From: Thermomicrobiaceae bacterium
GTDB lineage: Bacteria > Chloroflexota > Chloroflexia > Thermomicrobiales > Thermomicrobiaceae
Direction: 5' to 3'
Assembly: GCA_007122555.1 (NCBI GenBank)
Contig: SKTL01000296.1
Span: 1-12,076 of the forward strand
DNA length: 12,076 nt
Position 1 is the first letter of the stretch. Every line of letters begins with the position of its first letter. Below, one piece after another: positions 1 through 6,064 of this stretch. Below the pieces are notes generated by a model. That model did no database searches, was not told the DNA's origin, and saw only the letters and a program-made list of their open reading frames with translations. Both the position numbers and the translations under genes were made by a program.

Positions 1-158
1 CTCATGTCGCGCCCCGGCGGCGAACGTGATGATCAGACTGGCTGAACGAACATGGTTCATTCGGCTGGTGACGACCCTGACACCATTTGCGAGTGTTGTG
101 CGTTCGATATTCAACCTGGATTACTCCTGTAATACTGAACAACGGATGCAGATCGCAG
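1..158. other. left-edge region with no recognisable gene
   Basis: This stretch lies downstream of the cinA-type gene. A plus-strand frame is open for about 55 codons but resembles no family I know, and the minus-strand open frame running through it is an antisense shadow of the neighbouring gene. A small hairpin (ATTAC, four-base loop, GTAAT, 120-133) sits about 25 nt past the stop of the minus-strand gene. It has no T-tract, so I do not call it a terminator. Confidence 0.4.
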
Positions 159-650
159 CTAGTCGTTGAGTTGAGCTGAAGCGGCGTCGAGGATGAGCTG
201 CAGCGCGAACTCAGCCGCGTCTTCCATATTGTGACGCCGGTCCCCATGCCAATGCACATCGTACACGTCTACGCCGGCAACGCTGGCGCACGCGAAGTAG
301 ATGAGCCCGACCGGTTTGCGGGCCGTTGCGCCGCCCGGTCCGGCGATTCCGGTCGTCGAAACGGATATTGTCGCGCCGGTCAGCTCCCGAACGCCGGCAG
401 CCATCTCCGAGGCGCATTCAGCACTTACTGCTCCTCGCTGCGACAGCGTTTCGGATGATACTCCCAGAATGCGCTGCTTGAGATCGTTGGAATAGGCGAC
501 GATGCTTCCCAGGAAGTACTCCGAACTGCCCGCAACGGATGTAATGCGCGCTGCCACCAGTCCGCCGCTGCAGGACTCGGCCGCCGCGATCGTCGCCCCG
601 CTATTGGAAAGGAGCGCGTGAATCTGGTGTTCGAGGGCGGGTCGGTTCAT
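159..650 (-). CDS. pncC: CinA C-terminal domain protein, nicotinamide-nucleotide amidohydrolase (PncC type)
   Basis: Members of this family deamidate nicotinamide mononucleotide to nicotinic acid mononucleotide in the cytoplasmic pyridine nucleotide salvage cycle. The 163 residues make one complete CinA C-terminal domain. AESCSGG is at 24-30 (usually AESCTGG), SxAY with the following conserved region is at about 49-62, TGIAGPGG at 100-107 and KPVG at 112-115. There is no N-terminal molybdopterin-binding-like (COG1058) domain, so it is the stand-alone form, as in E. coli PncC. The ATG at 648-650 is preceded by AGGGGA (655-660 on the plus strand), a good Shine-Dalgarno at about 4 nt. The C-terminal GDR segment (136-138) is followed by RHNMEDAAEFAL, which departs from the more usual GDRxxVRxxA. 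The gene lies 77 nt downstream of the MFS gene and may have its own extended -10 promoter. Family assignment is firm; the substrate comes from the family. Confidence 0.9.
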   Translation of the reverse strand: MNRPALEHQIHALLSNSGATIAAAESCSGGLVAARITSVAGSSEYFLGSIVAYSNDLKQRILGVSSETLSQRGAVSAECASEMAAGVRELTGATISVSTTGIAGPGGATARKPVGLIYFACASVAGVDVYDVHWHGDRRHNMEDAAEFALQLILDAASAQLND

Positions 651-692
651 AGGTTCCCCTGCGCGCCGTCATCCGGATTCCACCATCGCCGC

Positions 693-701
693 AGTATAGC
701 A
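693..701 (-). promoter_or_regulatory. candidate extended -10 element upstream of pncC
   Basis: Read on the minus strand this is TGC followed by TATACT, a 5/6 match to TATAAT with the extended TGn. It lies about 43 nt upstream of the pncC start, inside the 77-nt gap after the MFS stop. No good -35 hexamer is visible at 17-18 nt, which is tolerable for an extended -10 promoter. This is inferred from sequence only. Confidence 0.4.
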
Positions 702-727
702 GAGGATATGGCGAAATCGCCGCCCTG

Positions 728-2002
728 CTACTCGGTTGTTGCCGGCTCGTTGACGGTCTCCAGCCCCGACGCCCGTACCGACGGAATGAGCGCAGCCAGC
801 GCCACCGAGATGATCAGGGTGATTCCGCAGACGAGGAGCGCTGATTGTGTCCCGAATCGGTCACCGGCCCATCCGCCGATGAAGGTGGAGAAGACGATTG
901 CGGTATAGAACAGCGTTGTCCGCAGGCTGAATACGCGGCCCAGCAGGTTGTCTGGGGTGTGATCCTGAACCAGTGTCACCCCGGGAATCAGCACCATTGC
1001 GCTTCCGAAACCCCCGACCGCGATCACGATGAGGGCCGGGACCAGTGAACCGACCAGCCCGGCTGCGGTTACCGCGAGCCCCATGAGCGCCAGGCCGGAT
1101 ACGACGATCATGCCGGTGTTGACCCGATGCTTGGTGCTGAGCCAGAGGCCGCCCAGCACGGTGCCAATGCTGATAGCCGCGCCGATAAGCGAATACTCCC
1201 ATTCGCCTCCGTCAAGGACGTCCCAGGCGTAGCCGACGAAGAGCGGAGTGGATGCGCCCAGCGCAATCGGACCGAGGAGGGTGACCAGCGTATTCGCCAG
1301 CACAAGTCGATGGTTCCAGACGAAGTTGACGCCTTCAGAAAACTCCCGCCAGACAGTGCGCCCGGCCATTGCCACGTACGCAGTGGACGTGATCGACATC
1401 GAGAAGATCAGAATCGCCGAGACCAGATAGGTCATCGCGTCGAACGAGAATGCGATGATCAGACTTACCTCATGACTGAACAGATAGCCGAAGAGCAGGA
1501 GCAGGCCGCCGCCGATCGGATACCCCAGGATGTCGCTGGAGTTTTCTGATACGGATCCAAGCGAGTTGGCCGTGTTGTAATCCTTCGGACGAACGATGGA
1601 CGGGACAATCGCCCGCCTTGCCGGCTTGAACAGCACCGACACGGCGTTGACGGCGAAGAGCAGGACATATACCAGAATGATGCTGAAATCCGCGACGAAC
1701 GGAATCGCCAGCACCGGAGGGATGCGCATCAGGTCGCAGGCGATCAGCACTTGCCGGCGATCCCTCCGATCGACGAGGACGCCGGCGAAGGGACCGAGGA
1801 CGAGATCGGGCAGCGCCGTAGCGACAAACGCGATGCCGGTCTGCGTGAGCGAGCCAGTCAGGGTGTAGACCAGCGCCGCCATGGCGACCTGATGAACACG
1901 ATCACCAAGAGACGAGACGAAATCCGCGATCCAGATCAGCGCGAAATTTCGATTGGTTCGCAGGAGCTCGATATTCCTACTCGGTCTGTCGTCAGTTTCC
2001 AC
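728..2002 (-). CDS. MFS transporter, EntS/MFS_3-like exporter
   Basis: This 424-residue integral membrane protein looks like a 12-helix major facilitator, probably a proton-coupled exporter. After a short charged N-terminus, helix 1 begins near residue 18 (NFALIWIADFVSSLGDRVHQVA). A motif-A-like cytoplasmic loop follows helix 2 (GVLVDRRDRRQV, 74-85), and a second-half counterpart is present (GGWAGDRFGTQ, 376-386). A hydrophilic stretch around 210-230 fits the central loop. The PARRAIVPSIVRPKDYNTANSLGS region (127-150) is typical of the EntS/MFS_3 group, which includes siderophore and macrolide exporters, but nothing here fixes the substrate. The start is GTG (2000-2002). It is the only plausible one, because an in-frame stop lies 21 nt upstream; the Shine-Dalgarno is weak. 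The upstream region has several inverted repeats, so regulation by a local or distant repressor is possible. Confidence 0.88.
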   Translation of the reverse strand: METDDRPSRNIELLRTNRNFALIWIADFVSSLGDRVHQVAMAALVYTLTGSLTQTGIAFVATALPDLVLGPFAGVLVDRRDRRQVLIACDLMRIPPVLAIPFVADFSIILVYVLLFAVNAVSVLFKPARRAIVPSIVRPKDYNTANSLGSVSENSSDILGYPIGGGLLLLFGYLFSHEVSLIIAFSFDAMTYLVSAILIFSMSITSTAYVAMAGRTVWREFSEGVNFVWNHRLVLANTLVTLLGPIALGASTPLFVGYAWDVLDGGEWEYSLIGAAISIGTVLGGLWLSTKHRVNTGMIVVSGLALMGLAVTAAGLVGSLVPALIVIAVGGFGSAMVLIPGVTLVQDHTPDNLLGRVFSLRTTLFYTAIVFSTFIGGWAGDRFGTQSALLVCGITLIISVALAALIPSVRASGLETVNEPATTE

Positions 2003-2075
2003 GAGTCTCGCAAGTCTGAGTCTTCAGCGTGCCGCCCCAGCGCCATCCATCCAATCGCTCGAATGAACCCGGCGA

Positions 2076-2088
2076 TGTCAGTATGACA
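2076..2088. repeat. inverted repeat TGTCA-gta-TGACA upstream of the MFS gene
   Basis: Perfect 5-bp arms flank a 3-bp spacer, about 75-85 bp upstream of the MFS start codon. TGTC/GACA half-sites recur just beside it (TGTC 2094-2097, GACA 2104-2107). This is the spacing of a small dimeric repressor site. The operator role is inferred from position and symmetry only. Confidence 0.4.
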
Positions 2089-2089
2089 A

Positions 2090-2161
2090 ATCCTGTCGGA
2101 TCTGACATCAACGCCACGTAGTTAGTCAGAAGCAATCAACACCGCACGGCGCCGACAGGAT
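2090..2161. repeat. 10-bp perfect inverted repeat with a second pair nested inside
   Basis: ATCCTGTCGG (2090-2099) is repeated as its exact reverse complement CCGACAGGAT (2152-2161), 52 bp apart. Nested inside are TCTGAC (2101-2106) and GTCAGA (2125-2130). A 10-bp perfect match of this kind in a 409-bp spacer is unlikely by chance, though not impossible. It could be a looping operator pair, a structured 5' leader of the MFS mRNA, or the remnant of a small element. Confidence 0.5.
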
Positions 2162-2164
2162 CTA

Positions 2165-2176
2165 TGCCAGCTGGCA
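2165..2176. repeat. 12-bp perfect palindrome TGCCAGCTGGCA
   Basis: A gap-free 12-bp palindrome lies 4 bp to the right of the long inverted repeat arm ending at 2161, and 118 bp upstream of the rpmH -35 box. It has the look of a protein-binding site. Which of the two divergent genes it would serve is not clear. Confidence 0.4.
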
Positions 2177-2293
2177 ATAATCAACCAATACGATGCAGGA
2201 TTGTACACAAGCGCGGGAAGCGCGACCGGTGGCGACGCTTGCGGGCGGAGTTGCATCGAACGGTATATCAGGTTGGACGCTCCGTGGGATTTT

Positions 2294-2323
2294 TTGACAG
2301 GTTGCCCGTCAACTCCGTATAAT
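2294..2323 (+). promoter_or_regulatory. sigma-70 promoter of the rpmH operon
   Basis: TTGACA (2294-2299) and TATAAT (2318-2323) are both exact consensus hexamers with an 18-bp spacer. This is expected of a strong constitutive promoter for a ribosomal-protein operon. Transcription would start near 2330, giving a leader of about 80 nt before the rpmH ATG. A short inverted repeat (TTGAC, 9 nt, GTCAA, 2294-2312) overlaps the -35 box. Confidence 0.85.
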
Positions 2324-2340
2324 CCCCTGGTCCGTTGCGG

Positions 2341-2375
2341 CTCCCGCGCCGGTGGGAGAGCATGGTCGTTTTTTT
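2341..2375 (+). promoter_or_regulatory. rpmH leader hairpin followed by a T-tract
   Basis: CTCCCGC (2341-2347) can pair with GTGGGAG (2352-2358) around a four-base GCCG loop, with one G-T pair. Ten bases later comes a run of seven T (2369-2375), and the rpmH Shine-Dalgarno GAAGGA (2397-2402) follows. The T-run is too far from the stem for a classic intrinsic terminator. A pause or attenuation site, or simply a stabilising 5' hairpin, are the possibilities. Confidence 0.4.
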
Positions 2376-2411
2376 GTGATCTGAGAATCTCGAGTTGAAG
2401 GACGGCGCGTT

Positions 2412-2579
2412 ATGCCAAAACGAACATATCAACCGAAGCGAATCCCCAGGAAGCGCACGCATGGGTTCCGGGCGCGCATGAAGACTCGCGGCGGTCGGGC
2501 GGTCATCGCTACTCGCCGGCGGCGAGGGCGAAAGTCGCTTTCGGTTTCCACTGAATACAAGCCGACGAGTCGCAAGTAG
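2412..2579 (+). CDS. rpmH: 50S ribosomal protein L34
   Basis: This 55-residue, very basic protein of the large ribosomal subunit binds 23S rRNA. The translation starts [10 protein letters not shown] and carries the family signature THGFRARM (16-23), followed by the Gly/Arg-rich stretch ending [10 protein letters not shown] (35-44). An 11-residue tail makes it longer than the usual 44-46 residues. The ATG follows GAAGGA at a 9-nt spacing. It is the first gene of the operon driven by the strong promoter at 2294-2323, with rnpA 11 nt behind, the near-universal rpmH-rnpA pairing. Confidence 0.97.
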   Translation: MPKRTYQPKRIPRKRTHGFRARMKTRGGRAVIATRRRRGRKSLSVSTEYKPTSRK

Positions 2580-2590
2580 CTTCCGGCGTC

Positions 2591-2974
2591 ATGATTGCCC
2601 GGGAACTACGCCTGCGAAATCCGCGAGAGTTCCAGCGGGTGCGTAAACGCGGGCGATCCTGGACCACGCCGTATCTGGTTCTCGTGATGCAGCCGAACCG
2701 GCTGGAGCAGAACAGATACGGCTTTGCTGTCGGTCGCCGGGTCGGCAACGCCGTGGCGCGGAACAAAGTAAAGCGCTGGATGCGGGAAGCGATGCGAATG
2801 ACGCATCCCCGGTTGCAGCAGGGCTATGACGTGATTCTGATCGCGCGCGGACGCATGGCCGAGCCGGATGCGGATTACAGCAACGTGGAACAGTCGGTGA
2901 GTATACTTGCCGAACGCGCCGGTTTGATGGCGCCTGACAACGAGTCCGCAGAATCTGACCAGCAAACGAGCTAG
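2591..2974 (+). CDS. rnpA: ribonuclease P protein component
   Basis: This is the protein subunit of RNase P. It helps the catalytic RNA (RnpB) bind the 5' leader of pre-tRNA for 5'-end maturation. The protein has 127 residues, within the family range. The N-terminal LRNPREFQRVRKRGRSW (8-24) is the usual substrate-facing start. The RNR signature is clear at 49-66: RRVGNAVARNKVKRWMRE, with the conserved R57, N58, K61 and R62. The last 20 residues are acidic and polar and probably disordered. The gene begins 11 nt after rpmH without a strong Shine-Dalgarno, suggesting coupling to rpmH translation. Assignment is secure from motif and position. Confidence 0.97.
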   Translation: MIARELRLRNPREFQRVRKRGRSWTTPYLVLVMQPNRLEQNRYGFAVGRRVGNAVARNKVKRWMREAMRMTHPRLQQGYDVILIARGRMAEPDADYSNVEQSVSILAERAGLMAPDNESAESDQQTS

Positions 2975-2989
2975 CGGAGATCCGGTACG

Positions 2990-3199
2990 ATGAATACGGT
3001 CGCGTTATGGCTTATTCGAGGCTACCAGAAGGGGATATCCCCGTTCCTGCCGCCGAGTTGCCGGTTTCACCCGACGTGTTCTGAGTATGCCTACCAGGCG
3101 ATTGCCAAGTACGGTATTATCAGGGGCGGTTTGAAGGCGGTCTGGCGCGTTTTGCGCTGTAATCCGTTTTGCCAGGGTGGGATTGATCCCGTCGAGTAG
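2990..3199 (+). CDS. yidD: membrane protein insertion efficiency factor YidD
   Basis: This small, inner-membrane-associated protein assists YidC-dependent insertion of membrane proteins. Its 69 residues show all family landmarks: an amphipathic N-terminus ([17 protein letters not shown], 6-22), [11 protein letters not shown] (24-34), [17 protein letters not shown] (44-60) and GGIDPV (63-68). Cys24, Cys30, Cys57 and Cys61 are present. The start has GGAGA (2976-2980) at 9 nt. It lies between rnpA and yidC, its standard place. Confidence 0.96.
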   Translation: MNTVALWLIRGYQKGISPFLPPSCRFHPTCSEYAYQAIAKYGIIRGGLKAVWRVLRCNPFCQGGIDPVE

Positions 3200-3259
3200 C
3201 ATGCGCAACGCATCAACCGGCGCGCGGGCGTTCCCTGAATCACCTGCGTATCTATTCTG

Positions 3260-3265
3260 AGGAGG
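3260..3265 (+). promoter_or_regulatory. ribosome binding site that fixes the TTG start of yidC
   Basis: AGGAGG is a full Shine-Dalgarno 8 nt before TTG at 3274-3276. No ATG or GTG with comparable context is found nearby in frame, so TTG is the chosen start of yidC. Confidence 0.8.
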
Positions 3266-3273
3266 AGCCTCTC

Positions 3274-4275
3274 TTGCCGGTCTGGAGTCAATTTGTAGAT
3301 CTGATCGAATGGTCGCTCCGCTACTTTGGTGATCTCACCGGTAGCGCCGGTTTATCGATCATCATCCTCACCGTCATCGTCAAGACGATTCTGCTTCCAC
3401 TTACGGTCAAAGCGCTGCGCTCCACGCTGGCGATGCAGGAACTCCAGCCGAAAGTTAAGGAACTCCAGAAGCGCTACGGTAAGGACCGGCAACGGCTCTC
3501 CGCAGAGACGATGAAGCTCTATCAGGAGAACGGCGTAAACCCGATGTCCGGGTGCCTGCCGATGCTTCTGCAGATGCCGGTGTTCTTCGGGCTCTATTTC
3601 GCCATTCGTTCACTGACAAACGAAAGCGTCGGCGTCTGGGCGGATGGTTTTCTCTGGATCCCCGATCTGTCGTCGGCCGACCCGTGGAAAGTCCTGCCGT
3701 TCGCGGCTGCCGCGTCTCAGTTTGTTCAGATGCGGATGACGCGTCCCGCCGGGCAGGGCAAACCGGACGATCCACAGCAGCGCATGATGTATACGATGAT
3801 GAACTTCATGCCGCTGATGGTCATCGTCATCGGCTGGACCTTCGCGGCCGGCCCCGTGCTTTACTGGACGATTTCCGCCCTTTACAGTGTGATTCAGCAG
3901 TGGTTCATCACGGGCTGGGGCTCGATGAAGGACTGGTTCCCGTGGCTGCCGGAGCTTCCCGACGCCAAGCGCCTCGGGTATGTTGATCCAGAAGTCCGCC
4001 GCCAGCGTGCGGCGGAGGCGGGCCAATCCGGCTTCTTCGGCATCATCAACAAGAAGATGGAAGAGCAGATGAAGCGGATTGAGGAGGAGAAGGAGCGTCA
4101 GTCAGCTGAAGCTGGCGACGGTCAATCCAGCGGCGGCAAATCAAAGAAGAAGTCGAAGAAACAAAAGGGTGAGAAGAGCGAACGCGAGGAACCATCACAA
4201 CCAGTAGCGCCGCGCCCCGACCTGGTTCCACGCCGATCTCGCCCGCGCAAGAGTGACAGCACGGCTGGCAGCTAG
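3274..4275 (+). CDS. yidC: membrane protein insertase YidC/Oxa1/Alb3 family
   Basis: YidC inserts and folds membrane proteins in the cytoplasmic membrane, alone or with Sec. The 333-residue protein has a first conserved helix at about 24-46 and a cytoplasmic helical hairpin (47-90) with LQPKVKELQKRYG. It continues with NGVNPMSGCLPMLLQMPVFFGLYFAIRSL (86-114) and later helices near 139-152, 175-192 and 194-213. The hydrophilic tail (about 230-333) becomes highly Lys-rich (289-302) and probably contacts the ribosome. There is no large periplasmic domain and no lipobox, unlike proteobacterial and Firmicutes forms, and the hairpin resembles cyanobacterial/chloroplast Alb3. The conserved intramembrane Arg position (SIIxxTxxVR) carries Lys37. 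The gene starts at TTG with a strong Shine-Dalgarno and is followed by jag after 35 nt. Confidence 0.96.
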   Translation: MPVWSQFVDLIEWSLRYFGDLTGSAGLSIIILTVIVKTILLPLTVKALRSTLAMQELQPKVKELQKRYGKDRQRLSAETMKLYQENGVNPMSGCLPMLLQMPVFFGLYFAIRSLTNESVGVWADGFLWIPDLSSADPWKVLPFAAAASQFVQMRMTRPAGQGKPDDPQQRMMYTMMNFMPLMVIVIGWTFAAGPVLYWTISALYSVIQQWFITGWGSMKDWFPWLPELPDAKRLGYVDPEVRRQRAAEAGQSGFFGIINKKMEEQMKRIEEEKERQSAEAGDGQSSGGKSKKKSKKQKGEKSEREEPSQPVAPRPDLVPRRSRPRKSDSTAGS

Positions 4276-4310
4276 CCTGCTCCCGGAGTAGAGCGAAGGA
4301 GCGCAGACCA

Positions 4311-5021
4311 ATGCACAGCGTCGAGATTCAGGCACGCTCGGTTGATGAGGCCGTGCGGCTCGCCCTGGAACAACTCGGGCGTACGGAGGATGAAGTCGAC
4401 GTTGAAGTGCTGGTCGATGCGGATCCGGATAATGACGGAGAAGCGCTGGTCCGGGTAACGGCTCATGGACAGGCCGAACAGCCGGAGGCGGCCAGCGCCG
4501 GGTATCGCGCACCGGTAAACGAGGAGCGCGTCGATGAAGAGATCGAGCAGATGGCGAAAACCGTCGTCACCGAGCTGCTGGATGCAATGGGGTTCGATTG
4601 CCAGGTCATGGCGGTCGACAACCCGTCGGTCATCGCCGTCGCTGCTGATGAACCGCCGACCGTCTTCATCGATGTCAACGGACGCGATCTTGGCATGCTT
4701 ATTGGCCGGCGAGGCGAGAACCTTTCCCAGTTCCAGTACATGGTCAATCTGCTGGTGAACAAACGCCTTGATACCTGGACGCGCGTGATTGTCGACGTTG
4801 AGGGTTACCGTGTCCGGCGGGAAGAGTCGCTGATCGGACTGGCCAACCGGGTCGCCCGACAGGTAGCCCGAAACCGCAAACCTATTTCACTGGAGCCGAT
4901 GCCGGCGAATGAGCGCCGGGTTGTCCACATGGCGCTGCGCGAGGATCCGATGGTGACAACCGAGAGTAGCGGCGAAGCCGGAAACCGGCGGGTGACGATC
5001 CTGCCGAACACCAGCAACTAG
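4311..5021 (+). CDS. jag: Jag/KhpB RNA-binding protein (Jag_N, KH and R3H domains)
   Basis: Proteins of this family bind RNA and influence cell elongation and division in Gram-positive bacteria; the gene usually follows yidC. The 236 residues show three parts. Jag_N is at 1-50 (VEIQARSVDEAVRLALEQLG, with its acidic follow-up). A KH domain spans about 80-165, with the GxxG loop as IGRRGE (131-136) and the following LSQFQYMVNLLVN helix. An R3H domain spans about 170-233, with the motif NERRVVHMAL (200-209). A linker at 52-72 is variable. The ATG has AAGGAG (4296-4301) at 9 nt. It belongs to the same transcription unit as yidC; the next gene begins after a 96-nt gap. Confidence 0.95.
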   Translation: MHSVEIQARSVDEAVRLALEQLGRTEDEVDVEVLVDADPDNDGEALVRVTAHGQAEQPEAASAGYRAPVNEERVDEEIEQMAKTVVTELLDAMGFDCQVMAVDNPSVIAVAADEPPTVFIDVNGRDLGMLIGRRGENLSQFQYMVNLLVNKRLDTWTRVIVDVEGYRVRREESLIGLANRVARQVARNRKPISLEPMPANERRVVHMALREDPMVTTESSGEAGNRRVTILPNTSN

Positions 5022-5117
5022 CCGGCGAATGCGATTGGTGGGGCGCCGTCCTGGCTTTCGTAGAAACCACTCAAGGCTGACCACCGTATAACCCCGTCCC
5101 GCGGCTCTGGAGTCAAT

Positions 5118-6014
5118 GTGCATCAAGCTCCCGATTATCTTGCAATCGGTCACATTACGATCGATCGTCATCCCGACGGAACAGAGATTCCCGGGGGCGC
5201 CGCGCTCTATTCTGCATTGCTTGCGGCCCGGTTCGGACTGCGCGCTGCGGTGCTGACTCGCGGCCGATTTGATCAGATTCAGGATGAGCGGGTTCGTGAG
5301 GCGCTCACGCAGTACGCCAGCGAGATCGAGTTGATCGTCCAGGAAGCGGACGAACCGACGGTATTCACGAACCGGAATGTCGCCGGCCGCCGGGAGCAGA
5401 CGATTCATTCCTGGGCGGGGGAGATCGACCTCAATGGACTTCCTCCGATGTGGCGTTCCTCGAAGATCATCCACCTCGCTCCAGTGGCGCAGGAGATCGA
5501 CATTCGCAGAGCAGGGCGTTTGAGCCCCGATTTCTTCGGGATCACGCCGCAAGGACTCATGCGGGACTGGCGAAGCGAACAGGGCGGCAAAGTCTCGATT
5601 GTTCCATTGCGACTGGCCTATGAGTTTCTGGGCCGAATCGACGCGATGGTTCTGAACTCGGAAGAGCAGAGCCTGGCCCGGGACGAGATCGAAGTTGTCG
5701 GCTCGCGCGGGCTGGTGGCGATCACGCGCGGCGCCGCCGGGGTGCAATTGATCGACCGCGGACAGCACTCGCAGCTACCGGCGTTCAACGTCAACGTCAA
5801 GGATGACACCGGTTCGGGTGATGTATTCTCGGCCGCGCTGTTTATTCAACGAACCGAAGGCGTCGGTGTCGCTCGCGCAGCAACGGTCGCCGCAGCGGCC
5901 GCGTCGGTCATGATTCAGTCCGGCGGCCCGGATGCTGTTCCATCCCGCAAACAGGTTGACGCATTTCTCGCCGAGGAACAGCGGAAGGCGCAGCAGCGGC
6001 ACAACGTCTGGTAG
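5118..6014 (+). CDS. PfkB-family carbohydrate kinase, substrate unknown
   Basis: This is a ribokinase-fold kinase that would transfer phosphate from ATP to a sugar, polyol or nucleoside in the cytoplasm. The 298 residues begin with the N-terminal sugar-binding region YLAIGHITIDRHP (7-19) and PGGAALYSALLAARFG (25-40). The C-terminal PfkB signature is DDTGSGDVFSAAL (229-241), in which Asp235 is the expected catalytic base and GSG forms the anion hole; the usual wording is DTTGAGD. ITRGAAGVQL (202-211) is the typical strand before the nucleotide site. The start is GTG (5118-5120) with GGAG at 5 nt. Of the family branches I know, it reminds me of a small inositol-kinase-like group, but that is not demonstrable here. 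Its position between jag and mnmE is unusual. Confidence 0.85.
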   Translation: MHQAPDYLAIGHITIDRHPDGTEIPGGAALYSALLAARFGLRAAVLTRGRFDQIQDERVREALTQYASEIELIVQEADEPTVFTNRNVAGRREQTIHSWAGEIDLNGLPPMWRSSKIIHLAPVAQEIDIRRAGRLSPDFFGITPQGLMRDWRSEQGGKVSIVPLRLAYEFLGRIDAMVLNSEEQSLARDEIEVVGSRGLVAITRGAAGVQLIDRGQHSQLPAFNVNVKDDTGSGDVFSAALFIQRTEGVGVARAATVAAAAASVMIQSGGPDAVPSRKQVDAFLAEEQRKAQQRHNVW

Positions 6015-6064
6015 TCCGGCGGGCGCCCCTGTCCGATCCGGCAAGGACGGAGCTCCAGAACCCC

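Larger units (their letters stand above)
2003..2411. other. divergent intergenic region between the MFS gene and rpmH
   Basis: This 409-bp spacer separates the minus-strand MFS gene from the plus-strand rpmH operon. It holds the rpmH promoter and leader (right half) and a set of inverted repeats (left half), listed separately. A 65-codon plus-strand frame (2201-2398) runs straight through the promoter and has no family resemblance, so I do not call it a gene. No RNA gene was recognised. Confidence 0.6.

Noticed and set aside
2..259. Minus-strand open frame of 85 codons at the left edge
   Set aside because: It overlaps the well-supported pncC gene in another frame, its composition is Ser/Thr/Cys-rich without family resemblance, and no ribosome binding site supports it.
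710..721. Short inverted repeat GGCGA-TT-TCGCC just after the MFS stop
   Set aside because: Only 4-5 bp, almost no loop and no T-tract, so it does not qualify as a terminator.
2201..2398. Plus-strand open frame of 65 codons between MFS and rpmH
   Set aside because: It runs through the consensus rpmH promoter and its leader hairpin, and its product resembles nothing known.
4921..4929. TTGTCCACA, a GC-rich-type DnaA box
   Set aside because: A single copy that lies in the jag coding region and encodes part of the conserved R3H motif. No cluster of boxes or AT-rich unwinding region is nearby; a 7/9 match near 2200 is also isolated.
5029..5091. 20-codon open frame in the jag-PfkB gap
   Set aside because: Arg-rich, no Shine-Dalgarno, and no positional link to the start of the next gene; probably chance.
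4887..5768. Minus-strand open frame of 293 codons antisense to jag and the PfkB kinase
   Set aside because: Both plus-strand genes have strong domain motifs across the whole region; the antisense product has none.
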